Source of the DNA: M3007 sp041736625
GTDB taxonomy: Bacteria > Bacteroidota > Bacteroidia > Chitinophagales > Saprospiraceae
Direction of reading: 5' to 3'
NCBI GenBank assembly: GCA_041736625.1
Contig: JBGSTG010000044.1
Span: 1-64,000 of the forward strand
Length of the DNA stretch: 64,000 nucleotides
The translations under genes were made by a program, and so were the position numbers. The notes beneath the pieces are model-generated. The model saw only the letters and a program-made list of their open reading frames with translations. It made no database searches and had not been told where the DNA came from. Positions 7,944 through 15,520 of the stretch are shown piece after piece (the first letter of the stretch is position 1; each line of letters begins with the position of its first letter).

Positions 7944-9251
7944 TCAGCCTTTGGCCCTTTCGAGCTCCTCGGCTTTGCGTTCGATAAGGGGCACGTCGCG
8001 GACGACCATTTGCAGGGTATCGCGGATGCGTTCTTCGAAAAGGACAATTTTGTTTTTCTTGAGTTGCTGCACGGTTTCGTCGGTCATATGCCGGATGGTG
8101 ATCAGTTCCAGACCCTCCTCCATTTTGATGCGGAATTCGTCGGAGACTTCCTCGATGAATTTCCGGGTGCGGTCGGGGTTGTTGGGCACGCAAATGGTGA
8201 AACTGATGGCGGTATTTTGCATCATATTGACGAAGATGCGCAACTGGGCCAGTATCTGGAACAGGCGGGCCATGTGCTGTTCGGCGACAAAGGAGTAATC
8301 GATAGTGCTGATGTAGAGCAGCACCTGGTTTTTTTCCACCACCACGATGGGCGGGTAGGCCATGTCGAGGTCGCTGCTGATCTCGGTGCCCAGGCCTTCG
8401 GGGTTAAGGAAGGACTTGACGTAGAGGGGTATGTTTTTGTTTTGCAGTGGTTTGATGGTTTTGGGGTGAATGACGGATGCGCCGTAGTAGGTCATTTCGA
8501 TGGCTTCCATGTAGGAGAGGCGGTCGAGTTTGACCACGTTGTCGAACAGCCTGGGGTCGGCGTTGAGCACGCCGGGCACGTCTTTCCAGATGGTCATGCT
8601 CTCGGCGTCGAGGCAAAAGGCGAAGATGGAGGCGGAGTAGTCGGAGCCTTCGCGACCCAGGGTGGTGGTGAAGTTTTCGGTGGTGGAGCCGATGAACCCC
8701 TGTGTGAGCACGAATCCGCCCTGTTCGAGCAGGTTGGGTACGATGCGTTGGGCGTTGGCCCTGGTTTTATCCCAGGTGACCCATCCTTCGCGGTAGGTAT
8801 TGTCGGTGATGATCACGTCGCGTGCGTCGATCCACTGGGTTTTCAGGCCGGATTTGTTGAGGAAGGCCGCCACGATGCGGGTGGAGACGAGCTCACCCAC
8901 GCACACGAGCTGGTCGTACATGTAGTCGTAGTTCTCCGCCGGCGGCTCGTCGAGCACCCATTCGGCCTCCACGAACACGTCGTTCACCACGTCGAAGGCC
9001 TCGTCGCCGGCGTCGAACAGCTCGCGCATGAGGGCGTAGTGCTGTTCCTTGACACCGTTGAACAGATCGTGTGCCGTGCCGTCCTGGCGGTTGTGCGCGG
9101 CCACCACGGCTTCCAGCGCGTTGGTGGTTTTGCCCATGGCGGAGATGACGATGACAAGTTGTTCGTGCCGGAAGGATTGCAGGATGGCGGCCACATTGCG
9201 CACCCCGGCGGCGTCTTTTACGGAGGCGCCTCCGAATTTGAATACTTTCAT
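7944..9251 (-). CDS. lysC: Aspartate kinase (monofunctional)
   Basis: The 435-residue protein begins MKVFKFGGASVKDAAGVRN, the classic kinase nucleotide-binding start, which fixes the ATG at 9251. The amino-acid kinase domain contains GSTTENFTTTLGREGSDYSA around the substrate site and is followed by two C-terminal ACT domains (VLLYISTIDYSFV and onward) for allosteric control. It phosphorylates aspartate in the first step of lysine, threonine and methionine synthesis in the cytoplasm. There is no homoserine dehydrogenase domain. A -7 element sits at 9297-9304, just past the stop of the preceding methyltransferase gene, so it can be transcribed independently. Confidence 0.93.
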   Translation of the reverse strand: MKVFKFGGASVKDAAGVRNVAAILQSFRHEQLVIVISAMGKTTNALEAVVAAHNRQDGTAHDLFNGVKEQHYALMRELFDAGDEAFDVVNDVFVEAEWVLDEPPAENYDYMYDQLVCVGELVSTRIVAAFLNKSGLKTQWIDARDVIITDNTYREGWVTWDKTRANAQRIVPNLLEQGGFVLTQGFIGSTTENFTTTLGREGSDYSASIFAFCLDAESMTIWKDVPGVLNADPRLFDNVVKLDRLSYMEAIEMTYYGASVIHPKTIKPLQNKNIPLYVKSFLNPEGLGTEISSDLDMAYPPIVVVEKNQVLLYISTIDYSFVAEQHMARLFQILAQLRIFVNMMQNTAISFTICVPNNPDRTRKFIEEVSDEFRIKMEEGLELITIRHMTDETVQQLKKNKIVLFEERIRDTLQMVVRDVPLIERKAEELERAKG

Positions 9252-9296
9252 TTTTTTGATGTTGGTCGAATGGTTTGCGTGTTCAAAAAAACCGCG

Positions 9297-9304
9297 CAAA
9301 GGTA
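9297..9304 (-). promoter_or_regulatory. -7 element TACCTTTG upstream of lysC
   Basis: Perfect TAnnTTTG match 45 bases upstream of the lysC ATG and just beyond the methyltransferase stop. No -33 TTG at the expected distance. Confidence 0.5.
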
Positions 9305-9310
9305 CGCGAT

Positions 9311-9847
9311 TTACCCCACTCGTCCTTTCCGGCTGCACTCCCAGGCCAAAATTCCGGCAGCCACGGCCACGTTCAGCGAGTGTTTGGTGCCGTATTGGGG
9401 TATTTCCACTGCACCGTCGCAGTAGGGCAGGGCCCTTTCGCTCACGCCCTCCACCTCGTTGCCCAGGATGAGCGCGTAGGTGCGGTCTTTTTCCGGGAAA
9501 AAATCGTGGGCCAGCGTGGCGCCGGTGGTTTGTTCGACGGCCCAGATGGAGATGTTTTGCGCCCGCAACTCCTGCAGGGCGGCTTCCAGGTTTTCGACAT
9601 AGCGCCAGTCGACCGATTCGGTGGATCCCAGCGCCGTTTTCAGTATCTCCCGGTGGGGCGGCTGGGCGGTGATGCCGCACAGGATGATGCCCTGGAGCGC
9701 AAAGGCGTCGGCGGTGCGGAAGATGGAGCCTACGTTGAGGCCGGAACGGATGTCGTCGAGGATGAAGTAGATGGGGAGTTTGGGGGTTTCTTTGAAGGTC
9801 TCCCTATCCAGACGATGGAGTTCCTCCATGGATCGTTTTGCGTACAT
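9311..9847 (-). CDS. TrmH/SpoU-family RNA 2'-O-methyltransferase
   Basis: A SPOUT-class methyltransferase of about 178 residues that uses SAM to methylate a ribose in tRNA or rRNA. All three SpoU motifs are present: SGLNVGSIFRTADAF with the catalytic Asn and Arg, LILGNEVEGVS, and IPQYGTKHSLNVAVAAGI, which forms the trefoil knot. There is no N-terminal substrate-binding extension, so the exact RNA target is not predictable. The frame opens with TTG at 9862, but the ATG at 9847 is preferred. It lies 11 bases behind the first Uma2 gene and probably shares its transcript. Confidence 0.88.
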   Translation of the reverse strand: MYAKRSMEELHRLDRETFKETPKLPIYFILDDIRSGLNVGSIFRTADAFALQGIILCGITAQPPHREILKTALGSTESVDWRYVENLEAALQELRAQNISIWAVEQTTGATLAHDFFPEKDRTYALILGNEVEGVSERALPYCDGAVEIPQYGTKHSLNVAVAAGILAWECSRKGRVG

Positions 9848-9858
9848 TTCCTTTGTTT

Positions 9859-10497
9859 TCAAACCTTGCGCATCATCTCCCGCAACGACAGTTCAAACCC
9901 GGGCATCACCGCCTCCCCACTCAGCACCTTGTCGGCAAACCCCTGCACGACGCGCACGGCCTCACCGGGAGCGTACACGTACGCCTTTTCCTCGTACGGG
10001 TCGATGAGCCAGGCCAGGCGCACGCCGTTGGCCATCCAGTTGTCGGTCATTTTGGCTTGCAACTTTTGCAGGTTGTCGGTTTGGGAGCGGATTTCGGCCA
10101 CAAAGTCCGGCACCACGCGGATGAACGCCTCTTCGTCGTCGTCTGTCACCGTGGCGAGCCGTTCGGGCGAAATCCAGGACGCATCGGGCATTTTGGTGGC
10201 GCCATCGGGCAGGTCGTAGGTGCCGTTGGGGCCGAAGACCTCCCCGTGGCCGGTCGATTCATTCCAAAGATTCAGGAGAAAGTTCAGGCGGTTTTCCCGT
10301 CGGCCCGATCCTTTTTTAAGTGCAGCCATAATCGTAACGGCGCCGTCGGCATCGCGCTCAACGGCCAGGTTGGGGTAACGTTCGGTGAGTTCGACAAACG
10401 CCTCGCGGGTCATCGGCCGTTGCAGCTCGACAGGGCCGTAGTGGACGGTGAGTTCCTCCACGGTGAAAAGGGGCGGTTCGGAGCGGGTGTCGGGCAT
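9859..10497 (-). CDS. Uma2-family (DUF820) nuclease-like protein, copy 1
   Basis: A 212-residue protein of the Uma2 family, whose members adopt a PD-(D/E)xK restriction-endonuclease-like fold. The conserved core is KMPDASWISPERL followed by VPDFVAEIRSQTDNLQKLQA, where Asp131, Glu135 and Lys148-type residues form the nuclease-like site. RLAWLIDPYEEKAYVY is the typical C-terminal strand pair. The biological role of the family is not settled; it is often amplified in cyanobacteria and some Bacteroidota. About 93 percent identical to the next copy upstream. A -7 element lies at 10516-10523. Confidence 0.85.
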   Translation of the reverse strand: MPDTRSEPPLFTVEELTVHYGPVELQRPMTREAFVELTERYPNLAVERDADGAVTIMAALKKGSGRRENRLNFLLNLWNESTGHGEVFGPNGTYDLPDGATKMPDASWISPERLATVTDDDEEAFIRVVPDFVAEIRSQTDNLQKLQAKMTDNWMANGVRLAWLIDPYEEKAYVYAPGEAVRVVQGFADKVLSGEAVMPGFELSLREMMRKV

Positions 10498-10515
10498 GGG
10501 TGGGTGAAATGATTA

Positions 10516-10523
10516 CAAAGGTA
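10516..10523 (-). promoter_or_regulatory. -7 element TACCTTTG of Uma2 copy 1
   Basis: Perfect -7 match 18 bases upstream of the ATG. The upstream -33 TTG present in copy 2 is absent here because the duplication ends at the -7 element, so this copy may be weaker. Confidence 0.5.
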
Positions 10524-10608
10524 TGGATTTGGCATTGAAAAATGCTCACTCAGGGCGTCCAATGGACTCACCGTTTACTTTTAATCCTGGGAAGCTGTTA
10601 CACCATTT

Positions 10609-11247
10609 TCAAACCTTGCGCATCATCTCCCGCAACGACAGTTCAAACCCCTGCATCACCTCCTCCCCGCTCAGCACCTTGTCGGCAAACCCCTGCACCA
10701 CGCGCACGGCCTCACCGGGTGCGTACACGTACGCTTTTTCTTCGTACGGGTCGATGAGCCAGGCCAGGCGCACGCCGTTGGCCATCCAGTTGTCGGTCAT
10801 TTTGGCTTGCAACTTTTGCAGGTTGTCGGATTGGGAGCGGATTTCGGCCACAAAGTCCGGCACCACGCGGATAAACGCCTCTTCGTCGTCGTTTGTCACC
10901 GTGGCGAGCCGTTCGGGCGAAATCCAGGACGCGTCCGGCATTTTGGTGGCGCCGTCGGGCAGGTCGTAGGTGCCGTTGGGGCCGAAGACTTCGCCATGGC
11001 CGTATTGCAGGTTCCAGATGAACAAGAGCCCGTGGAGCCTCGACTCCCGTCGGCCCGATCCTTTTTTAAGTGCAGCCATGATCGTAACGGCGCCGTCGGC
11101 ATCGCGCTCAACGGCCAGGTTGGGGTAACGTTCGGTGAGTTCGACAAACGCCTCGCGGGTCATCGGCCGTTGCAGCTCGACAGGGCCGTAGTGGACGGTG
11201 AGTTCCTCGACGGTGAAAAGGGGCTGGTCGGAGCGGGTGTCGGGCAT
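10609..11247 (-). CDS. Uma2-family (DUF820) nuclease-like protein, copy 2
   Basis: 212 residues, same architecture as copy 1, with the putative nuclease residues in VPDFVAEIRSQ conserved. I count 14 differing residues between the copies. Eight fall in residues 69-82 (for example NFLLNLWNEST against HGLLFIWNLQY), while the rest of the protein is almost unchanged. It has a complete promoter (TTG, 17 bases, TACCTTTG) immediately upstream and is divergent from msrA. Function beyond a probable nuclease fold is unknown. Confidence 0.85.
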   Translation of the reverse strand: MPDTRSDQPLFTVEELTVHYGPVELQRPMTREAFVELTERYPNLAVERDADGAVTIMAALKKGSGRRESRLHGLLFIWNLQYGHGEVFGPNGTYDLPDGATKMPDASWISPERLATVTNDDEEAFIRVVPDFVAEIRSQSDNLQKLQAKMTDNWMANGVRLAWLIDPYEEKAYVYAPGEAVRVVQGFADKVLSGEEVMQGFELSLREMMRKV

Positions 11248-11265
11248 GGGTGGGTGAAATGTTTA

Positions 11266-11293
11266 CAAAGGTAAGCATTTGTCGGTCGAACAA
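11266..11293 (-). promoter_or_regulatory. Full Bacteroidota promoter TTG-N17-TACCTTTG
   Basis: The -33 TTG (complement of 11291-11293) and -7 TACCTTTG (complement of 11266-11273) are separated by 17 bases, within the known 17-23 range. It drives Uma2 copy 2. Confidence 0.65.
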
Positions 11294-11332
11294 TCGTTTT
11301 CTACAGCCGTTATGCTTTTTAAATCTGCACCC

Positions 11333-12001
11333 ATGCAAAACAAATCATTTTTCGGAGCGATTGTGCTCTTCGCCCTGCTCCTGGCCTGTGGCGCCAACAC
11401 CAACAGTACCCCGGCGGAACAAACCCCCGCCGTGGAAGACCCCGTCACTTACGGCAAACTCGACACCGCCACGCTGGCAGCGGGCTGTTTCTGGTGCGTG
11501 GAGGCGATTTTCGAAAGCCTGAAGGGCGTCAAGGAAGCCGTTTCCGGGTATGCGGGCGGGCAAACCAAAAATCCAACCTATGAAGAGGTGTGCTCGCACA
11601 CCACTGGCCATACCGAAACCGTTCAGGTGTTTTTTGACCCCCAAATGATCAGTTACCAGCAACTGCTGGAGGTGTATTTTGCCGGCATGAACCCCACGCA
11701 GGTGAACGGCCAGGGACCCGACATCGGCGACTCCTACCGATCCGTGATCTTTTACCACAACGACGAGCAACGCCGCATCGCCGAAAGCTACAAGGGTCAA
11801 CTCGACGCCTCCGGCAAATACGACAAGCCCATCGCGGTCGACATCCAGCCGTTCACCGTGTTTTACCTGGCGGAGGAGTACCACCAGAATTACGAGCGCA
11901 ACCACCCGGACAATCCGTACGTACAACGCGTTTCCGTTCCGCGGCTGAACCGGATAAAAGCGCAGTTTCCGCAGTTGTTAAAAACGTCTAAAGGGCACTA
12001 G
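11333..12001 (+). CDS. msrA: Peptide methionine sulfoxide reductase A, lipoprotein form
   Basis: A 222-residue protein. From the ATG at 11333 it starts with a lipoprotein signal peptide ending in the lipobox LLAC, so it is probably anchored in the periplasm or outer membrane. The MsrA domain follows, with the catalytic AAGCFWCVEAIFE, then GYAGG, EVCSHTTGHTETVQV and the AEEYHQNY signature. It repairs the S-epimer of methionine sulfoxide in exported proteins using thioredoxin-type electrons. There is no fused MsrB domain. An upstream ATG in the same frame at 11312 would disrupt the signal peptide. It is convergent with the next gene, with 6 bases between the stops. Confidence 0.92.
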   Translation: MQNKSFFGAIVLFALLLACGANTNSTPAEQTPAVEDPVTYGKLDTATLAAGCFWCVEAIFESLKGVKEAVSGYAGGQTKNPTYEEVCSHTTGHTETVQVFFDPQMISYQQLLEVYFAGMNPTQVNGQGPDIGDSYRSVIFYHNDEQRRIAESYKGQLDASGKYDKPIAVDIQPFTVFYLAEEYHQNYERNHPDNPYVQRVSVPRLNRIKAQFPQLLKTSKGH

Positions 12002-12007
12002 GCTCGT

Positions 12008-13813
12008 TTATCGCACCACCAACACATCCCCGGTAAAGCGCTCCACCTGCCCGTCAATAAACCGGATTTCTGCGTGGTACATGTACACCCCGGGCGTTGC
12101 GGGTTCACCGCTGATGTTGCCGTCCCACCCGGCGCTTTCATCCCCCGGACCGACGCCCTGAACCTCGTGTACCTTCTGGCCCCACCGGTCGAACACGCGG
12201 AACAGCTCAATCTGATCCACATCCGGCCCTCCTGAAATGAAAAACAGGCTATTCAGGGTGCTGCTTTGCGGTTTGAATACGTTGGGAATGTACACCCGCC
12301 GCCCGGTTTCTACCACCACCATACGCTCGTCGGCTGCAGGGCAATTGTTGGTGTCCCGGACCGTGATCCGGTACTTGAAGGTGCGTGGTGGCGTGTACAG
12401 GCACCCGTCGCAGACCATGGGTTGCAAATCGGGCGGGTAAACGTCGGTATACGCCAGGCGCAACGGGTCGTTCACGTAATCATCCCGCCACAGCTCCACC
12501 GTTTCGCCGAGTTGAATGGTGGTATCAGGCGCAAGGTCGACCAGCAGTTCTTCCGGTTCCTCAATGGTGATGACGGTATCCCATGCACAGCCGTCGCCGG
12601 CCAGTATCCGCAGCTGGTAGTCGCCGCTTTCCAGGTAGGCGAATCCCTCCCGGAACGCATAGTTACCGGTGTCGAGCGCAAAACGGTACGGCGGATTGCC
12701 TTTGGTGACGTCCAAAACGTAAATCGCGCCGTCGTTTCTGCCGAAACAACTCACAGCGAGCACATCCAGTGCGGGCTCGGAAGGCAACTCCTGGGGCCCC
12801 ACGCGTACCGTATCGGTGCTGGAGCATCCATTGGCCGGGTCGGTGACCACCAGGGCATAGCGTCCGGTTTCGTTGACTTCCGGTGAGTCGGTTTCGCCCG
12901 AAAGGATGGTCTGGGTGGAGTCGGCCGTCCAGACAAACCGGTAAGCGGCCGGCGGGGACACCTGAGCCGTGAGCTCGATGGGTTTTCCGTTGCAGGACAA
13001 AGAACGGGTGGTGTCGATTTCCAGCCCGGGTCGGGCGCTTTCCGGCAGCAGGGTCACCGGCAAGGTGGCCGCGCACGGCGGGTTCACCTCACACGCGTTG
13101 GCGGCTTGCACGCACAAATTGCCGGCCTGGCTTCCCCAGGTGACCGACACCAGGTTGCCTAACGGCGCAGGCGCCACCACGGGCACCGAATCGCCGTCCA
13201 CCAGGGTGCCGGGCGGCCCATCCCAGATGTAAGCGCCGGCGCCGTACACTGGTTGCACGTAATACTCCACCGTGGCGCCGGCACAAACGGCCTGGGGGCC
13301 GGTAATTTCGCCCACGGTGGCCAGCGCAGGCTCATACACGGCGTCGTTGGGCGTCACCTCAATGGTGAACTCGCAAAAGTCGCCCGCGTACCCGTCGACC
13401 AACAAAAAGTAGGTAGAGCCCGGGTACAGGTTGGCCGAAACGGACACCGGCAGGTTGCCGCCGCCCATCTCGCCTTTGGCGCAATCGAGCGGCGGCTTGG
13501 TGCAGTCGGCATAAATGGCGATTTGCACGCCGTCGCCAAAAAGGCAGTTGATCGGTTTGGCGGTAAACGTGGCGTACGTGCCGCCGGCAATGAAGCCGAT
13601 CCACTGGCCGTTTTCGTACGTCCCGCAAAAATCGATCGCCTGGCCGGAAGGATAACCGATGGTGGAGCCCACGTAGCCGTCGAAGTTGCAAAAAATGCAG
13701 GCAATATCGCAACCAATGGCCGGCCCGGCCCCGGAGCCGCAGGCTTGGGGCAGTTGGGCCGACACAAAGGTCGCGGTTATGATAAACAGAAAGGTGAGGA
13801 AGATTGATCGCAT
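12008..13813 (-). CDS. Secreted protein with T9SS type B (gliding-motility) C-terminal domain
   Basis: 601 residues with a Sec signal peptide (cleavage after FVSAQ) and a Cys-rich N-terminal region of unknown fold. Ig/PKD-like repeats follow, including a SprB-type repeat (FGRNDGAIYVLDVTKGNPPY). The C-terminus is the gliding-motility-associated sorting domain (YIPNVFKPQSSTLNSLFFIS, FRVFDRWGQKVHE, TPGVYMYHAEIRF). Proteins with this ending leave the cell through the type IX system and may stay on the surface. It is the third gene of an apparent operon behind DUF1800 and DUF1501 genes (28-base gap), which suggests a shared extracellular job. Confidence 0.85.
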   Translation of the reverse strand: MRSIFLTFLFIITATFVSAQLPQACGSGAGPAIGCDIACIFCNFDGYVGSTIGYPSGQAIDFCGTYENGQWIGFIAGGTYATFTAKPINCLFGDGVQIAIYADCTKPPLDCAKGEMGGGNLPVSVSANLYPGSTYFLLVDGYAGDFCEFTIEVTPNDAVYEPALATVGEITGPQAVCAGATVEYYVQPVYGAGAYIWDGPPGTLVDGDSVPVVAPAPLGNLVSVTWGSQAGNLCVQAANACEVNPPCAATLPVTLLPESARPGLEIDTTRSLSCNGKPIELTAQVSPPAAYRFVWTADSTQTILSGETDSPEVNETGRYALVVTDPANGCSSTDTVRVGPQELPSEPALDVLAVSCFGRNDGAIYVLDVTKGNPPYRFALDTGNYAFREGFAYLESGDYQLRILAGDGCAWDTVITIEEPEELLVDLAPDTTIQLGETVELWRDDYVNDPLRLAYTDVYPPDLQPMVCDGCLYTPPRTFKYRITVRDTNNCPAADERMVVVETGRRVYIPNVFKPQSSTLNSLFFISGGPDVDQIELFRVFDRWGQKVHEVQGVGPGDESAGWDGNISGEPATPGVYMYHAEIRFIDGQVERFTGDVLVVR

Positions 13814-13841
13814 GGATTAGGAATTGATGTTTTTGAATGAT

Positions 13842-15500
13842 CTATCGGGTTACTTGCAGTTTGGCGACTTCTGCCGCGCCGTTGTCCAGATTTTCCAGGC
13901 GTACGAAGTAGGGGCCTGGCGGCAGTGTGTTCACCTGCAGGTAAAACAGGTTGTTGCCCGGTTGCATGCGAACGGCATGGTTGGACACCAGTTGCCCGCC
14001 CAGGCTGTGCAAACTCAGCATGGCGTTGAACGTCGTTTCGCTGCGGAAGGCCACCTCGGCCCGGGTGCTGGCGGGGTTGGGCGACAGGCGGAGGGCGGCG
14101 CGTTGCGTCGGCTGGTCCCACACGCTGGTGGTGCCGAAGTAACAGTCGGGCGACACCACAAACTGGCTGTTGACCAGCGGCAGTTTATTGTATCCCTTGA
14201 AAAAAGTTTCTTCCAGCACCGCGTTGTCGGCGCCGAGCCAATCCTGGAGCACGGTGGTGAACACTTGCCTGTAATCGTGTTGCATGCCTTGCAGCTGGTT
14301 GTCGCCGCTCAGGTCCGAGAGGTTAACGTTGGTGCCGGTAACGCCGCCCTCGCAGCCCTTGCCAAACAGGAACACGGGCGCCAGCGTGCCGTGGTCGGTA
14401 CCGGCCGAGCCGTTCTCCCGGGCGCAGCGCCCGAACTCGGAAAAGGTGCAGGCCATCACGCGGTCGGCCAGCCCGAGCCCTTCCAGGTCGTTGAAGAAGA
14501 ACTGCACGGCGTCGCTCAAATTCCGCAATAGTCTGGCATGTCCGCCGTCGAGCACCGTACCCTCCGGAGGTACCTGCGAGCCGTGTGTGTCGAAACCGCC
14601 CATGGAGCACAGGTAGATCTTCGTTTTGCAACCGCCGCTCATGAGCCGGGCGATCGTTTTGAGCTGGTTGGCGAGTCCGGTTTGGGGGTAGTTGGCGATG
14701 GTATTCGAGCCGGCATTGAAGGCGGCACTGATGCGTACGGAGTACTCGTCGACGGCCTGCTCAATGCCCATAATGTAGGCCAGCTCGTCGCCGTACTCCG
14801 AATCGGGCACGTTCGGCATGGGCGCGCCGCCGATGGTCTGCACCAGACTGTAAAAACCGGCCGGGTCTTGCCCGTACAGGGTGAGCGCGTTCACGTGTTC
14901 CGTTTCCGTGTGGAAGCCCAGGCTGGGGTAGGGGTCGCCGATTTGCAGGCCAAGCGGGTCGGGCATGTCGGGGGTGGGCAGCCCCTTCACGTCCGGGTAC
15001 ATGGCCGCCAAAGCCCGACCCATCCACCCGGAGCGGATGTTGAAATTTTCCGGTGTGCCGTCGCCGCCGGACAACCACAGGTCGGCGCCCTTGAAGTGCG
15101 ACTGGTTCAGGTTTTCGTATCCGACCGCTTGCACCACGTTGACCCAGCCTTTGTCGTACAGGCTTTTCATGCCGGTCATGACCGGGTGCAGGCCCACCCG
15201 GTTGAGGGCGGGCATATTGGTGTCGAGGTTGATGTATTTCTCCGGTCCGGTTTCAGGCACCTTGATGACCGGGCGCAGGTTTGCGTAGGTGTCGTACTGC
15301 GCGATGGGAATGATGGTGTTCAGGCCGTCGTTGCCGCCCTTGAGCTGGATGAGCACCAGCACCCGGTCTTCCACCCCTTCGCAATTGGCCAGCATGCGCG
15401 CCAGGCTCCGGTTGGCAAAGGGGGTCATGGAAAAGCCGTTCACCGCGAAAGTGGAGACGCCGGCAGTGGGAATTATTTTAAGAAAAGATCTGCGTTTCAT
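13842..15500 (-). CDS. DUF1501 protein with T9SS type A sorting domain
   Basis: 552 residues. The N-terminus KRRSFLK resembles a twin-arginine export motif. The DUF1501 body has an alkaline-phosphatase/sulfatase-like fold, with LIQLKGGNDGLNTIIP near residue 50, MGGFDTHGSQ and TFSEFGRCARENGSAGTDHG. The last 85 or so residues form a type A Por sorting domain (LRLSPNPASTRAEV ending in TLPPGPYFVRLENLDNG). DUF1501 proteins are usually encoded next to DUF1800 proteins, as here (20-base gap), and are thought to act together outside the cytoplasm. The substrate is unknown. Confidence 0.88.
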   Translation of the reverse strand: MKRRSFLKIIPTAGVSTFAVNGFSMTPFANRSLARMLANCEGVEDRVLVLIQLKGGNDGLNTIIPIAQYDTYANLRPVIKVPETGPEKYINLDTNMPALNRVGLHPVMTGMKSLYDKGWVNVVQAVGYENLNQSHFKGADLWLSGGDGTPENFNIRSGWMGRALAAMYPDVKGLPTPDMPDPLGLQIGDPYPSLGFHTETEHVNALTLYGQDPAGFYSLVQTIGGAPMPNVPDSEYGDELAYIMGIEQAVDEYSVRISAAFNAGSNTIANYPQTGLANQLKTIARLMSGGCKTKIYLCSMGGFDTHGSQVPPEGTVLDGGHARLLRNLSDAVQFFFNDLEGLGLADRVMACTFSEFGRCARENGSAGTDHGTLAPVFLFGKGCEGGVTGTNVNLSDLSGDNQLQGMQHDYRQVFTTVLQDWLGADNAVLEETFFKGYNKLPLVNSQFVVSPDCYFGTTSVWDQPTQRAALRLSPNPASTRAEVAFRSETTFNAMLSLHSLGGQLVSNHAVRMQPGNNLFYLQVNTLPPGPYFVRLENLDNGAAEVAKLQVTR

Positions 15501-15520
15501 GTTTGAAGGCGATTAGAAGA

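Larger units (their letters stand above)
9855..11273 (-). repeat. Tandem duplication (two ~669-bp direct repeats)
   Basis: Bases 9855-10523 and 10605-11273 are highly similar direct repeats. Each contains a complete Uma2-family gene and the TACCTTTG -7 element 18 bases upstream of its ATG. They are separated by about 81 bases of unique sequence. Most of the repeat is identical or nearly so, with changes clustered at about 10250-10310 and 11000-11055. The gene order suggests a recent tandem duplication followed by local divergence. Confidence 0.9.

Noticed and set aside
5173..8298. Very long open frame (over 1000 codons) on the plus strand
   Set aside because: It mirrors the minus-strand barrel gene. 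The minus-strand reading has signal peptide, plug and barrel motifs, while the plus-strand product is a featureless Val/Gly/Ala-rich sequence produced by GC-rich codon bias.
7923..9425. 500-codon plus-strand open frame rich in Gly, His and Val
   Set aside because: Antisense shadow of aspartate kinase, which has complete catalytic and ACT motifs; the plus-strand translation has no recognisable domain.
9855..11273. Insertion sequence or composite element around the repeated genes
   Set aside because: There is no transposase, no terminal inverted repeats and no target duplication; the repeats are simple tandem copies of a Uma2 gene.
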